From Nemertoderma westbladi (Eukaryota; Xenacoelomorpha; Nemertodermatida; Nemertodermatidae): a DNA stretch of 64,000 bases. Shown here piece by piece: positions 56,185-64,000 of the stretch (position 1 is its first letter; every line of letters begins with the position of its first letter). Position numbers and translations under genes: made by a program. The notes under the pieces are model-generated. The model ran no database searches, had not been told where the DNA came from, and was given only the letters and a program-made list of their open reading frames with translations. The stretch lies in contig JAUCBJ010006796.1 of NCBI GenBank assembly GCA_032718475.1, positions 1 to 64,000 of the forward strand. Reading direction: 5' to 3'.

Positions 56185-58920
56185 TTAAAGATAGAAGCCA
56201 GCGTTGAGATATCTCGCATCAGTCCAAAGATAAAACTTTGGTAATAATCGCATGTGTCCATACACATTGGATACATATGATAATAACCGCAATCCTAAGT
56301 TAAGTGCAGTTAGTTCCATTTGCGGCAAAGTTAATGACTCCATAGATGATTTTATCGACTTTTCAATTAAAGCTTGTTTCTTTATAGGAACCACTTTCGA
56401 TTTCGATATGACTAATTCCGGTTTATGAATATCATCGACAATATAAATAACGGAACCATAGGCTTTACCTGAAGCATCTGTAAAAGCATGAAATGAAGAC
56501 TTAGGCGAAACCGAAAGCAATTGGCGTTTAATATTGCAATTAAAAATTGCGTGAAGATCGTTGGAAATTATTTCCCATTCATCCCTGAAACTGCCGTGTA
56601 GATTTTCGTCCCACATAACCTTTGCTTTCCATAGCCCTTGAATAAAAATTCTCGATTTTATTCCAATAGGACCAAAAATTCCGAGAGGATCGAAATACTG
56701 TGCAACATGGCTAACTATGATACGTTTTGTTAATACATCCGATTTCATAAATGGATGAGATTTGAATTCTAGAATGTCTTGCGAAAAATTCCATTTCAAT
56801 CCAAGGAACTTTATGACTGGTTTAGAATGTTTCGGAGTATCACCATTGTCTATTATGACCTTTGATAATTTGGGACTGTTAGTGACCCATTCTCTTAGAG
56901 GTAGATTAGCATCGGTAAATATTCTCTTACAGTCATAATAGTATTGAATTAGATTGGTTTCAGAGTCAAATGTTCCCTGTAAGTTATCAATATATAAATT
57001 TCTCAAAATCTCATCTATTATGGGATGTGAATAATTGTTTAAATGTTCACGAATTGTTGCACCCAAAAGGTAAGAACTACAAGTCGCACCAAAAAGGACA
57101 ACCATGAAACGATAAGTGTTGAATTTACTTTTTGGATCGATAGGATTTGCAGGCCACAAAAACCGGGTAACATCTCTATCAGTTTCATTTAGGCGAATCT
57201 GTAAAAATGCCTTTTCAATGTCTGCAACAACTGCAAATGAACCAGTACGAAATTGCAAAATGCACGAAATAATGTTCGGTGTAAAACAGGGACCGCTGTA
57301 TAAACAATCATTCAAACTAGCACATTTTGGACCAGCTTTTGCAGAACAGTCATAAACTATACGCAATGGAGTTGTAGTTGATTCTGGTTTAGCTACACCA
57401 TGGTGTGCTAAATAATGTACTTTATCAGGTAAAATATTATTATCACACGGAACCAGTTCAATAAATTTACGTTGTAATTGGTCTGTAATAATATTATTGT
57501 AAACTGAAAGTAGTTTCGGCGTCTTACGTAATTTAGCCAAGGTACTTGCTAATCTACGTAATGCTAAATTATAGTTTGATGGTAATTTCGGATGATTTGG
57601 ACGCCATGGAAGTCCTACACAATATCTACCATCAACGAATTGTAAAGATTTAATAAAGTTTGTATGCACATACTCATCTACAGGACGATTGATATTTTCT
57701 GTACTTATACCGATACTGTCTAAATCCCACAATCTACTTAACATGTTATCTAGTTTGGTTTCACTATCATTATCTACATTATAATTTGCACCAATGGAAA
57801 TTAAACACATAGTGGTTGTGTTTACTGTAGTGCTAGTATTCACACTAGAATATGGAATTCTACCTGCGATGACGTCACCTAGCACAGATGGTACGCAATA
57901 TAAACCACTAGATAATTGCTGTGCGGGTACAAATTCAAAATAATAATCAATGCCAATAATAATCCCGATATCTCTTAAATCATCACCAATAATTGGATCG
58001 GCCAATAGTAATCCTTTAATATCTGCCCCTTTCAAACTACGTGTGCGACCAGGTATAAAAAAGCGCGGAGGTAATCTATCTACTATAAGCGCACGGACTT
58101 CTATATCTCCTACCTTTGTGGATACTACAAATTGCACAATATCATACCATTCTAATTTACCGTCAGTATTAATGCCATCAATACCAGTACATTTTTTACC
58201 CACTATAGGTAGTTTGAGCAACGCAGCTAAATCTCTTTTAATTAGACTACGTTGGGAGCCTGTATCTAATAAACTTCTATGTTTACTAGTAGTTTTATTT
58301 TCACATATTATAGGCATATATGCTGTTGGTATAAGAGAAGCATATTTATCGTCATTAGTTATTACACTTGTCTTATTAGTAGCTACAGTAGAAGATACAA
58401 CTTGTGGATCAGAATCTGAATTAACAGTTTCGTTTGATGTCGCAACATTACACGTAGAATTTTGTTTGTCACTAGAATGATTTGAGATACTTTTACCTCG
58501 GTTGTAATTGCTGGAAGTATTACCTTTAGAATGGTGATCAAAGTTACTACTTTTAGTACTTTGATCTAAATGTAATAACGTGTGATGTTTTTTGCGACAT
58601 ACACCACATACACCAGAACTAGGACAAATCTCACCATGTGCATGTTTACGAAAACAATTTCTGCACAAATGTAATTGTTTAGTACGCATAAACTTATCAT
58701 AGGGCAAAATGTATTTATCACAATTACGCACTACATGATTACCTTGACATAAGTAACACTTAAAGGCCGGGTTTCTGTTGCTCACACTTTGAGCTACGGG
58801 TAGTGATGTTGCAGTGCCACCGTGACGCAGCAACACTTTACTATTAGAGCAGATTATCTCGTCATCAGAATCTGCGTTGGCGCGTAACTGTTCAATTTCT
58901 TTCTGCAAGGCAGCGCGCAA
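56185..58920 (-). CDS. pol: BEL/Pao Pol, protease-RT-RNase H part
   Basis: In frame with gag after its TGA. The order is: zinc knuckles CYLCQGNHVVRNC and CRNCFRKHAHGEIC with CGVCRKKHHTLLHL; aspartic protease with LLDTGSQRSLI; reverse transcriptase with RIVYDCSAKAG, VVADIEKAFLQIRL (motif A), FMVVLFGATCSSYLL and LRNLYIDNLQG (motif C, Y-x-D-N rather than Y-x-D-D, as found in some Pao elements); RNase H beginning FHAFTDASGKAYG and PQMELTAL. The frame is lost at the WTDA motif of RNase H and stops at 56185. The downstream part lies in another frame. The first codon of the open stretch is TTG, so there is no independent start. Confidence 0.92.
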   Translation of the reverse strand: MRAALQKEIEQLRANADSDDEIICSNSKVLLRHGGTATSLPVAQSVSNRNPAFKCYLCQGNHVVRNCDKYILPYDKFMRTKQLHLCRNCFRKHAHGEICPSSGVCGVCRKKHHTLLHLDQSTKSSNFDHHSKGNTSSNYNRGKSISNHSSDKQNSTCNVATSNETVNSDSDPQVVSSTVATNKTSVITNDDKYASLIPTAYMPIICENKTTSKHRSLLDTGSQRSLIKRDLAALLKLPIVGKKCTGIDGINTDGKLEWYDIVQFVVSTKVGDIEVRALIVDRLPPRFFIPGRTRSLKGADIKGLLLADPIIGDDLRDIGIIIGIDYYFEFVPAQQLSSGLYCVPSVLGDVIAGRIPYSSVNTSTTVNTTTMCLISIGANYNVDNDSETKLDNMLSRLWDLDSIGISTENINRPVDEYVHTNFIKSLQFVDGRYCVGLPWRPNHPKLPSNYNLALRRLASTLAKLRKTPKLLSVYNNIITDQLQRKFIELVPCDNNILPDKVHYLAHHGVAKPESTTTPLRIVYDCSAKAGPKCASLNDCLYSGPCFTPNIISCILQFRTGSFAVVADIEKAFLQIRLNETDRDVTRFLWPANPIDPKSKFNTYRFMVVLFGATCSSYLLGATIREHLNNYSHPIIDEILRNLYIDNLQGTFDSETNLIQYYYDCKRIFTDANLPLREWVTNSPKLSKVIIDNGDTPKHSKPVIKFLGLKWNFSQDILEFKSHPFMKSDVLTKRIIVSHVAQYFDPLGIFGPIGIKSRIFIQGLWKAKVMWDENLHGSFRDEWEIISNDLHAIFNCNIKRQLLSVSPKSSFHAFTDASGKAYGSVIYIVDDIHKPELVISKSKVVPIKKQALIEKSIKSSMESLTLPQMELTALNLGLRLLSYVSNVYGHMRLLPKFYLWTDARYLNAGFYL

Positions 58921-58932
58921 TGAATCCAGCTG

Positions 58933-59844
58933 TCAATATGTGCAATTGGCAGCTCTGTTAATGTTGTTCCGCACATCAGCAGGCAGCTTACGCATTAACA
59001 ATGCAGCGTAAACGTAGCCGGCCGCGTCGACGTCAGCGCCCAAATTTTTTAGAGCCCGTAAATGCGACTCGTACGAAGCCCGAAAGGTTGATAAACCTTG
59101 AACAGTTCCTGCAGGTTCATCCATGTCGAAAAACGCATGTAACCGAGCCTGTACCAGTAACTCAGTATTCCCGTAAGTTTCAATTAATAGTTTGACAGCA
59201 TCTGCATAATCAGAGTCTGTTCGATGAAAACCGCCTAATAATTCGGACGCTTGGTCACTAAGACAACCGGTTAGGTAATTAAATTTTGTGGCATTACCAA
59301 GATCAGTTCGATCGTGAACAGCGTCACGAAAACGATCCCAGAATTCGGACCACTCTAACACCTTACCTGAAAAATGTGGCAAGTTGAGGTTGGGTAGTTT
59401 ATACTGTTTCGTTGGAGTTGGATGATACCCGCCATGGCTGTTGTTTGGGTTTGTAAACATGGCACCATGCTGGCCATAACCACCAACGTCATCAATAACG
59501 GAAGATGTATTCGTAGCCCCTCCAGCAACCAGTTGTGCTGTTCGGAGCAGTTTTGCGATGTTTTCGTCATAGCGACTGACTTCATCCAGCTCGTTAAATA
59601 AGTCATCATCGTCCCCGGTTTCTGTCACGAGGAGCTCGATTTTTTCACTGAATTCTCGAATGTTCTTCATTTGAACCTCCACGGAATTGATCTTAGCAAG
59701 AATCTCCTCCGTATTTGGATTCTTTGTGAACACCATCTGTCTAGTATCCATGTACAGAAGAACGTTTAATTCACCAGCAATGCGAGTCACAATAGACCTG
59801 TGCCCCCCACGCCGCCGCTTTAATTGCGTTAATGAATCTGACAT
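58933..59844 (-). CDS. gag: BEL/Pao Gag (303 aa before an in-frame TGA)
   Basis: The ATG at 59844 opens MSDSLTQLKRRRGG. A coiled-coil-like N-terminal third is followed by the conserved Gag core of Pao elements (DUF1759-type) at about residues 145-290: LPHFSGKVLEWSEFWDRF, KFNYLTGCLSDQASELLGG and LLMRKLPADVRN. Gag forms the particle that packages the RNA. The frame stops at TGA (58933-58935), yet the same frame continues without interruption into the zinc knuckles and Pol downstream. The TGA is therefore either a nonsense mutation in a normally continuous Gag-Pol or a readthrough stop; which cannot be decided from one copy. Confidence 0.9.
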   Translation of the reverse strand: MSDSLTQLKRRRGGHRSIVTRIAGELNVLLYMDTRQMVFTKNPNTEEILAKINSVEVQMKNIREFSEKIELLVTETGDDDDLFNELDEVSRYDENIAKLLRTAQLVAGGATNTSSVIDDVGGYGQHGAMFTNPNNSHGGYHPTPTKQYKLPNLNLPHFSGKVLEWSEFWDRFRDAVHDRTDLGNATKFNYLTGCLSDQASELLGGFHRTDSDYADAVKLLIETYGNTELLVQARLHAFFDMDEPAGTVQGLSTFRASYESHLRALKNLGADVDAAGYVYAALLMRKLPADVRNNINRAANCTY

Positions 59845-59891
59845 AATAATTATTATACAGTACAGTTTATTTTAAGTTAAATTGGCCATTT

Positions 59892-59909
59892 AATTAGGTC
59901 CAGGCACCA
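59892..59909 (-). promoter_or_regulatory. Candidate primer binding site
   Basis: Three bases inside the 5' LTR the minus strand reads TGGTGCCTGGACCTAATT. TGG pairs with the CCA end of a tRNA. The matching tRNA species could not be identified from the window. Confidence 0.55.
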
Positions 59910-59912
59910 AAA

Positions 59913-60186
59913 TGTAAGGGAAATACCCAAACATGAAACAGTACGACACTGTCAAGTATAATAAAACGTAAAAGGTCTCATAAACTAATAACTGTATACT
60001 ATAATAAGATAGAACTGACAGGAATATAATATAACAGTATAGAACCACACAGTAAGGGACGCATCAGCTGGATAGCCCAATCACCATGATAGTCACTATG
60101 AATATAATCAACTTACAATGAGTAAACTAATAACTACTATATATGGATAATATATGACCTATCTATACACGAATATATTTCGTACA
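59913..60186 (-). repeat. BEL/Pao 5' LTR
   Basis: 274 bp, identical by eye to the 3' LTR. Serves as promoter on the minus strand. ACTGC duplication follows at 60187. Confidence 0.93.
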
Positions 60187-60414
60187 ACTGCGACCTGCAC
60201 CTGGCAGCAAGGGTACAGGGCATGACCCAGCAGATGAGCTGCAACAGCCAATGGTGGGTCATGTGCGCCAGAGTAGATATGGGTGATGGGCCTCATATCT
60301 GACTCCATTGCGACACCCACCCTGTGGAATGGCAAACCAGGGTGTGGTATTTGCCCCGAGAGCTGACTCGGCAAAAAAAGCACCCCCCAACCCCCACTAT
60401 GGATTACATTAGCA

Positions 60415-63400
60415 ATGCTCCGGCCACTAGAGGCCAGTGGAATTACCGGACACAATCGGCCTCACAGGCGTCAGTTAACTCCTGACCGGCTGCCTGTCTC
60501 ACCCCCTACTGGAGAGAGAGCAGTCAACAATTCTTTGAGTCCCTTTCCTGATGACCTTTCTGGCCCAAACCCTGGGTCACCAGGGAGGCCAGATTGTGAT
60601 GGGGAGAGGGATTCTGGAGTTGGAGGCTACTCTCATGTTCCACCCCGACCAACAAAGCCATTGGTGAATCTGAGGCAAGTCACTAGACTAGCCTCAGTAA
60701 ACACCCTAACACTCGGGTCCCCAATGCGACAAGGTGAGCTGACTGCCTTGGCAGATAAGCTTTCTCTTAGCGCAGTGGGTGTTCAAGAGCACCGAATGCA
60801 GACTGGACAGACTGATGAGGTTCTGATTAAGGACATGGGGGGTGGTTGGCGACTCGCCCTTGCGTCAGCAGATGATAGCGGCAATGGTGGAATTGGTCTA
60901 TTGATGAATCCAACTGCACATGCAGCATTGGACAAAATAGACCAAATCTCTAACCGCATCATCCGTTGCCACTTCTCATGTTCTGGAAGACTGGCTAAGA
61001 AGTTTCCTAAGGTGGTTCTGATTGTGTGCTACTCCCCAACTAGTGTTGCCCCTGTAGAGGAGGTGGAAAATTTCTACCACAATCTACAAGCAGCTACTGA
61101 TGGAGTGGATCAGCATACATTCTTAACATTCCTGGGAGACTTTAATGCAAGTCTGCATCAATCACCTACATCGCCCTGGGTCTATAGCAATAGTGTTAAC
61201 CGAAATTCTGTCCATCTTCAGGATTTTATCTCTGGAAATGGATTGTTTTCGGCTGGAACCCAGTTCAAGAAGCGAACTGGAAAGCTATGGACTCATAGTG
61301 GACCCAGTGGTCACAAGTCCCAGATAGACCATATTCTGTTTCGTAGGAAATACAGGAGCTCTATACAAGACTGTAATGCATTTACACTCCGACCCTTCTC
61401 CAGTGATCACCGCCTTATTGTGGCCAAGGTAAGACTTAGTCTGCGTGCTAGCAGAACAACGAAATCTGCCTTGCCGCGGCATGACTGGTCCTCTCTGTTG
61501 CAACAGCCAAGTGTGAGATCCAGCTTCACACTACAGCTGAGCAACAGGTATGAGGCTCTTGCCTCTGAGGCGGCAGATCACTGTGAGGGCTATACTGCCT
61601 TTACAGAAGCAGTTAAGTTAGCAGCTGCAGAAACAGTTCCTGTATACCCTCGAAACAGGAAAAGGGCCCCCTGGACTGACAACAAAATTCAAAAGTGCCG
61701 AAATGACCTTCATAAGGCGCAGAAAGAGTCCCGACTCAAACAGACTACAGCGGCCAAGAATGCAGTTAAGGCTGCATCTAGGTCCCTGAACAGGCAGTAC
61801 TCTGTTAATCTACATGAGCTAATAAACCAACAGGTTGATGCCATCAATGATGCTGACGACAGCAGGCAATCATCCCAGGCATGGAAATCAATCAATCTGC
61901 TTACTGGGCGGAAAAGCCAACCAACCACCAAGGTTAAGGCTGAATCACCAGCCGATCGCCTCAATGGTTGGAAAGCCCACTTTGAAAAGCTCCTCAATAA
62001 TGACAGGGTATTGCCTGATAACTTTATAGAAGTAAAGGTGTCTGAGTCTGTACTCCCAGATATTCCCATTGGCGATATCTCCTTTGCAGAAGTGAAGGCT
62101 GCTGCAAAGAGCATTAAGACCAATCGTGCCAGTGGAGTAGATGGTGTTCCCCCTGAGGTCTTTAAAATACCTGAGTGTTTAAAGCTCATCTATCCCATCA
62201 TAGTAGACATGTACCGTACAACAAGAGTCCCCCAAGAAATGAAAACAAATAAGTTGGTGCCAGTTCCCAAGAAGGGCAACCTAACACTCTATGGTTCTTT
62301 TCGGGGAATCTCATTGATCTCGATTGCTGCAAAGCTATACAATAGGATTCTATTAAATCGCATCAGGGATCCCATTGAGAGACTGCTTCGTGGAAATCAG
62401 AATGGGTTCCGTAAAGGTCGTGGGACCATGGAGCCCATTTTGGCACTTAGAAGGATAATTGAAGAATTATCAAAAAAGAAAGACAGGCATCTGGCTGTTA
62501 TCTTTGTTGACTTCTTCAAGGCCTTTGATTCAGTCTCTCGCTCACGTATGTTCAGCATACTTTCATTATATGGGATTCCTGATGAAATTATTGTAGCAAT
62601 CAGATCAGTATACGATGGTTCGACAACATTTGTGTCTACTGTTGACGGTGACACAGAACCATTTGAAGTGTTATGGGGCGTCCTCCAAGGAGACACACTT
62701 GCACCATTCTTATTCATTATTGTGGTTGACTATGTTCTACGCATGTCCTTAGATCATCATAATGATGATGGGGTGATGATAACTCCACCTACTGGCTCCA
62801 GAAGTCGAGGAAATCCTGCCAAGTACCTAACTGATCTAGACTTTGCTGATGACTTAGGAGTACTCTCAGAATCATTAGAGGGAGCCCAACGGCTCCTCAG
62901 CTCATTAGAACATGCTGCTTCTAGTGTTGGTCTTTTTATTAACTCCAGAAAGACCAAAATTCTGACAGTTAACTTTGAAAGTCCTCAGCAAGTCTGTGAT
63001 CGGATGAGCATAAGCTCAAAGGATGGTATGCTTGAGCATGTCGACGACTTCTGTTACCTGGGATCATGGATCCGGAAGTCAGGTGAGGACCTTCGAATAC
63101 GTAAGGGAAAGGCATGGGCAGCCTTGAATAGGCTTTCCAGGATTTGGAAGTCACCGAGAATTAATCGGAAACTTAAGGTCCGATTATTTAGAGCAGCAGT
63201 AGTTCCAGTACTCCTCTACGGGAGTCCATGCTGGGCTCTAACTGCTGAGGACACCAAATCTCTGGATGGCACATTCACAAGAATGCTACGCCGGGTTCAT
63301 TGTGTCAAGTACAATGCACACATCTCCAACCAGACACTATATAACATTGGAGGTGTCTCATTGGTTCCCCCAAGCTTGACACTAGAACAAAATCGCCTCC

Positions 63401-63621
63401 GCTTTGCAGGACATTGCTTTCGCCGTGAGGACCAGCCAGTGCATAATCTTGTACTTTGGCAGCCTCATGGAGTGAATAAGCATGGTGGACAGCCCATGAC
63501 TTTCTTGAGACGCATCTTAAAGGACACTGGCCTTAAAGATGCGGATGATCTAGCAAATGTCATGGGTGATAGGGAGTTGTGGCGGTGCAATTTTGTTGAC
63601 AAGCCGGCACAGCATTCTTAA
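60415..63621 (+). CDS. LINE endonuclease-reverse transcriptase, 1068 aa, open
   Basis: The ORF has no stop or frameshift. After a ~95-residue Pro-rich leader comes an APE-type endonuclease (about residues 95-345): LASVNTLTL, VGVQEHRMQTG, IVCYSPTS, LGDFNASL, IDHILFRRKY and SSDHRLIVAK supply the metal and catalytic residues. The reverse transcriptase follows (about 560-860): FRGISLISIAAKLYNRILLN, VIFVDFFKAFDSV (motif A), LWGVLQGDTLAPFLF (motif B), DLDFADDLGVLS (motif C, FADD) and INSRKTKIL (motif D). A C-terminal region of about 190 residues has RLRFAGHCFRRED. It acts in target-primed reverse transcription. All key residues are present, so it could be functional, but its 5' region is broken. 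The start may be a later ATG. At least four dead relatives lie in the window. Confidence 0.92.
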   Translation: MLRPLEASGITGHNRPHRRQLTPDRLPVSPPTGERAVNNSLSPFPDDLSGPNPGSPGRPDCDGERDSGVGGYSHVPPRPTKPLVNLRQVTRLASVNTLTLGSPMRQGELTALADKLSLSAVGVQEHRMQTGQTDEVLIKDMGGGWRLALASADDSGNGGIGLLMNPTAHAALDKIDQISNRIIRCHFSCSGRLAKKFPKVVLIVCYSPTSVAPVEEVENFYHNLQAATDGVDQHTFLTFLGDFNASLHQSPTSPWVYSNSVNRNSVHLQDFISGNGLFSAGTQFKKRTGKLWTHSGPSGHKSQIDHILFRRKYRSSIQDCNAFTLRPFSSDHRLIVAKVRLSLRASRTTKSALPRHDWSSLLQQPSVRSSFTLQLSNRYEALASEAADHCEGYTAFTEAVKLAAAETVPVYPRNRKRAPWTDNKIQKCRNDLHKAQKESRLKQTTAAKNAVKAASRSLNRQYSVNLHELINQQVDAINDADDSRQSSQAWKSINLLTGRKSQPTTKVKAESPADRLNGWKAHFEKLLNNDRVLPDNFIEVKVSESVLPDIPIGDISFAEVKAAAKSIKTNRASGVDGVPPEVFKIPECLKLIYPIIVDMYRTTRVPQEMKTNKLVPVPKKGNLTLYGSFRGISLISIAAKLYNRILLNRIRDPIERLLRGNQNGFRKGRGTMEPILALRRIIEELSKKKDRHLAVIFVDFFKAFDSVSRSRMFSILSLYGIPDEIIVAIRSVYDGSTTFVSTVDGDTEPFEVLWGVLQGDTLAPFLFIIVVDYVLRMSLDHHNDDGVMITPPTGSRSRGNPAKYLTDLDFADDLGVLSESLEGAQRLLSSLEHAASSVGLFINSRKTKILTVNFESPQQVCDRMSISSKDGMLEHVDDFCYLGSWIRKSGEDLRIRKGKAWAALNRLSRIWKSPRINRKLKVRLFRAAVVPVLLYGSPCWALTAEDTKSLDGTFTRMLRRVHCVKYNAHISNQTLYNIGGVSLVPPSLTLEQNRLRFAGHCFRREDQPVHNLVLWQPHGVNKHGGQPMTFLRRILKDTGLKDADDLANVMGDRELWRCNFVDKPAQHS

Positions 63622-63660
63622 AAATGCAGCTGCAATGCAGCATGCCGATCCTAGTAGTAG

Positions 63661-64000
63661 TAATGATAAGCAAAATTCTGAAATCCAATTCTTAAAGACA
63701 AGTTAGGCTTAATTTTAATATTACTGTATTACGTCTACTTTTGGCATACCCAGCAGAAGTCACAGAATAAATACTGGAATATATGAATAGGCACAATAAG
63801 CCACAATTAGGCCTACTGCTGTACTGCAAATCAAATCAGGTTCAAATCGGTAGCTCTAAGTCCTGGAGTCACAGAATGACGATGCATCGTTAGGTCCTTT
63901 GGTTGTTAGGTCCTGGGTCGTTATGTCCTTCAGTGGTCGTTAGGTCCTGGCAAACTATAGTATATTTATTTATATTTACTGCTGATTATCAGCCAAAATT
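63661..64000. other. Flank with CGTTAGGTCCT repeats
   Basis: 63888-63950 contains four loose units of GTTAGGTCCT(G/T), similar to CGTTAGGTTCC in the MITE centre at about 51746. No gene. Confidence 0.5.

Larger units (their letters stand above)
53546..60186 (-). mobile_element. BEL/Pao LTR retrotransposon, complete, 6641 bp
   Basis: Two 274-bp LTRs (53546-53819 and 59913-60186) start TG and end CA. ACTGC repeats at 53541-53545 and 60187-60191 as the 5-bp target duplication. By eye the LTRs have no differences, so the insertion is recent. Genes run on the minus strand in the BEL/Pao order: gag, protease, reverse transcriptase, RNase H, integrase. The element is inserted in the 5' region of the RTE-like LINE. 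The coding frame has one in-frame TGA after gag and one frame change in RNase H, so this copy is probably defective. Confidence 0.95.
53162..63660 (+). mobile_element. Near full-length RTE-like LINE, split by a BEL/Pao insertion
   Basis: The 5' region lies in two parts, about 53265-53545 and 60187-60414, interrupted by the LTR element. The two parts contain related tandem units (GGCTGCAGGGGTATATGGCC and GGCAGCAAGGGTACAGGGCA, then CCAATGG and GGTCA), typical of LINE promoter monomers. The ORF occupies 60415-63621. The 3' UTR is only about 40 bp (TGCAGCTGCAATGCAGCATG CCGATC, itself self-complementary) and ends in (TAG)n, not poly(A). The exact 5' limit is not visible. A single EN-RT ORF, minimal 3' UTR and a short trinucleotide tail favour the RTE clade. 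Confidence 0.8.

Noticed and set aside
53546-60186. Endogenous retrovirus with an envelope gene
   Set aside because: No env-like frame lies between integrase and the 3' LTR; gene order and protein domains are those of BEL/Pao elements.

Overview
This is nuclear DNA of an animal, most likely a marine invertebrate. It has AT-rich unique sequence, GT-AG introns, very short exons, no operons, and at least five classes of eukaryotic transposable element. The phylum cannot be fixed from the window. The retroelement types, the SANT-like exons and the frequent AGGCCTA-type motifs fit a cnidarian, echinoderm, hemichordate or similar genome, and I hold that loosely. There are no bacterial genes, no CRISPR array and no convincing rRNA or tRNA gene.

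Layout. 1-5.9 kb: two 44-bp-unit arrays, an AACGTT-rich block, a LINE fragment and a small spliced SANT-like gene. 6-16.5 kb: two large unrelated minisatellites (19-bp and 44-bp units) that share the same ~200-bp leader, with an AT-rich repeat field and a two-exon small gene between them. 16.6-22.8 kb: a galectin-like exon, a truncated piggyBac-like end, two more copies of the first 44-bp array, a 31-bp minisatellite and a second SANT-like exon. 23-27 kb: a foldback structure split by a piggyBac-like element, with TTAA duplications and an intact empty site close by. 27.7-31 kb: a zinc-ribbon/PWWP coding region, a piggyBac transposase C-terminal exon, a duplicated segment and a three-exon galectin-like gene. 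31-40 kb: short satellites, a tandem pair of Helitron-like non-autonomous elements, further orphan exons and a Cys-rich pseudogene. 40-53 kb: LINE fragments, simple satellites, and a decayed minus-strand gene whose upstream region recurs three times, followed by a 284-bp MITE. 53-63.7 kb: a near full-length RTE-like LINE with a 1068-codon open EN-RT frame, split in its 5' region by a BEL/Pao LTR retrotransposon with apparently identical LTRs and an ACTGC target duplication.

How it fits together: mobile DNA and the satellites it carries dominate the window. Few regions look like host genes, and most of those are duplicated exons beside transposon ends, which suggests exon shuffling by the elements. 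The longest frames across the 44-bp and 10-bp satellites are artefacts of stop-free repeat units. The best leads for undescribed biology are the dispersed 44-bp array with its AACGTT partner block, the common leader in front of unrelated satellites, the piggyBac/zinc-ribbon/PWWP locus, and the unrecognised minus-strand element at 47.4-51.6 kb.
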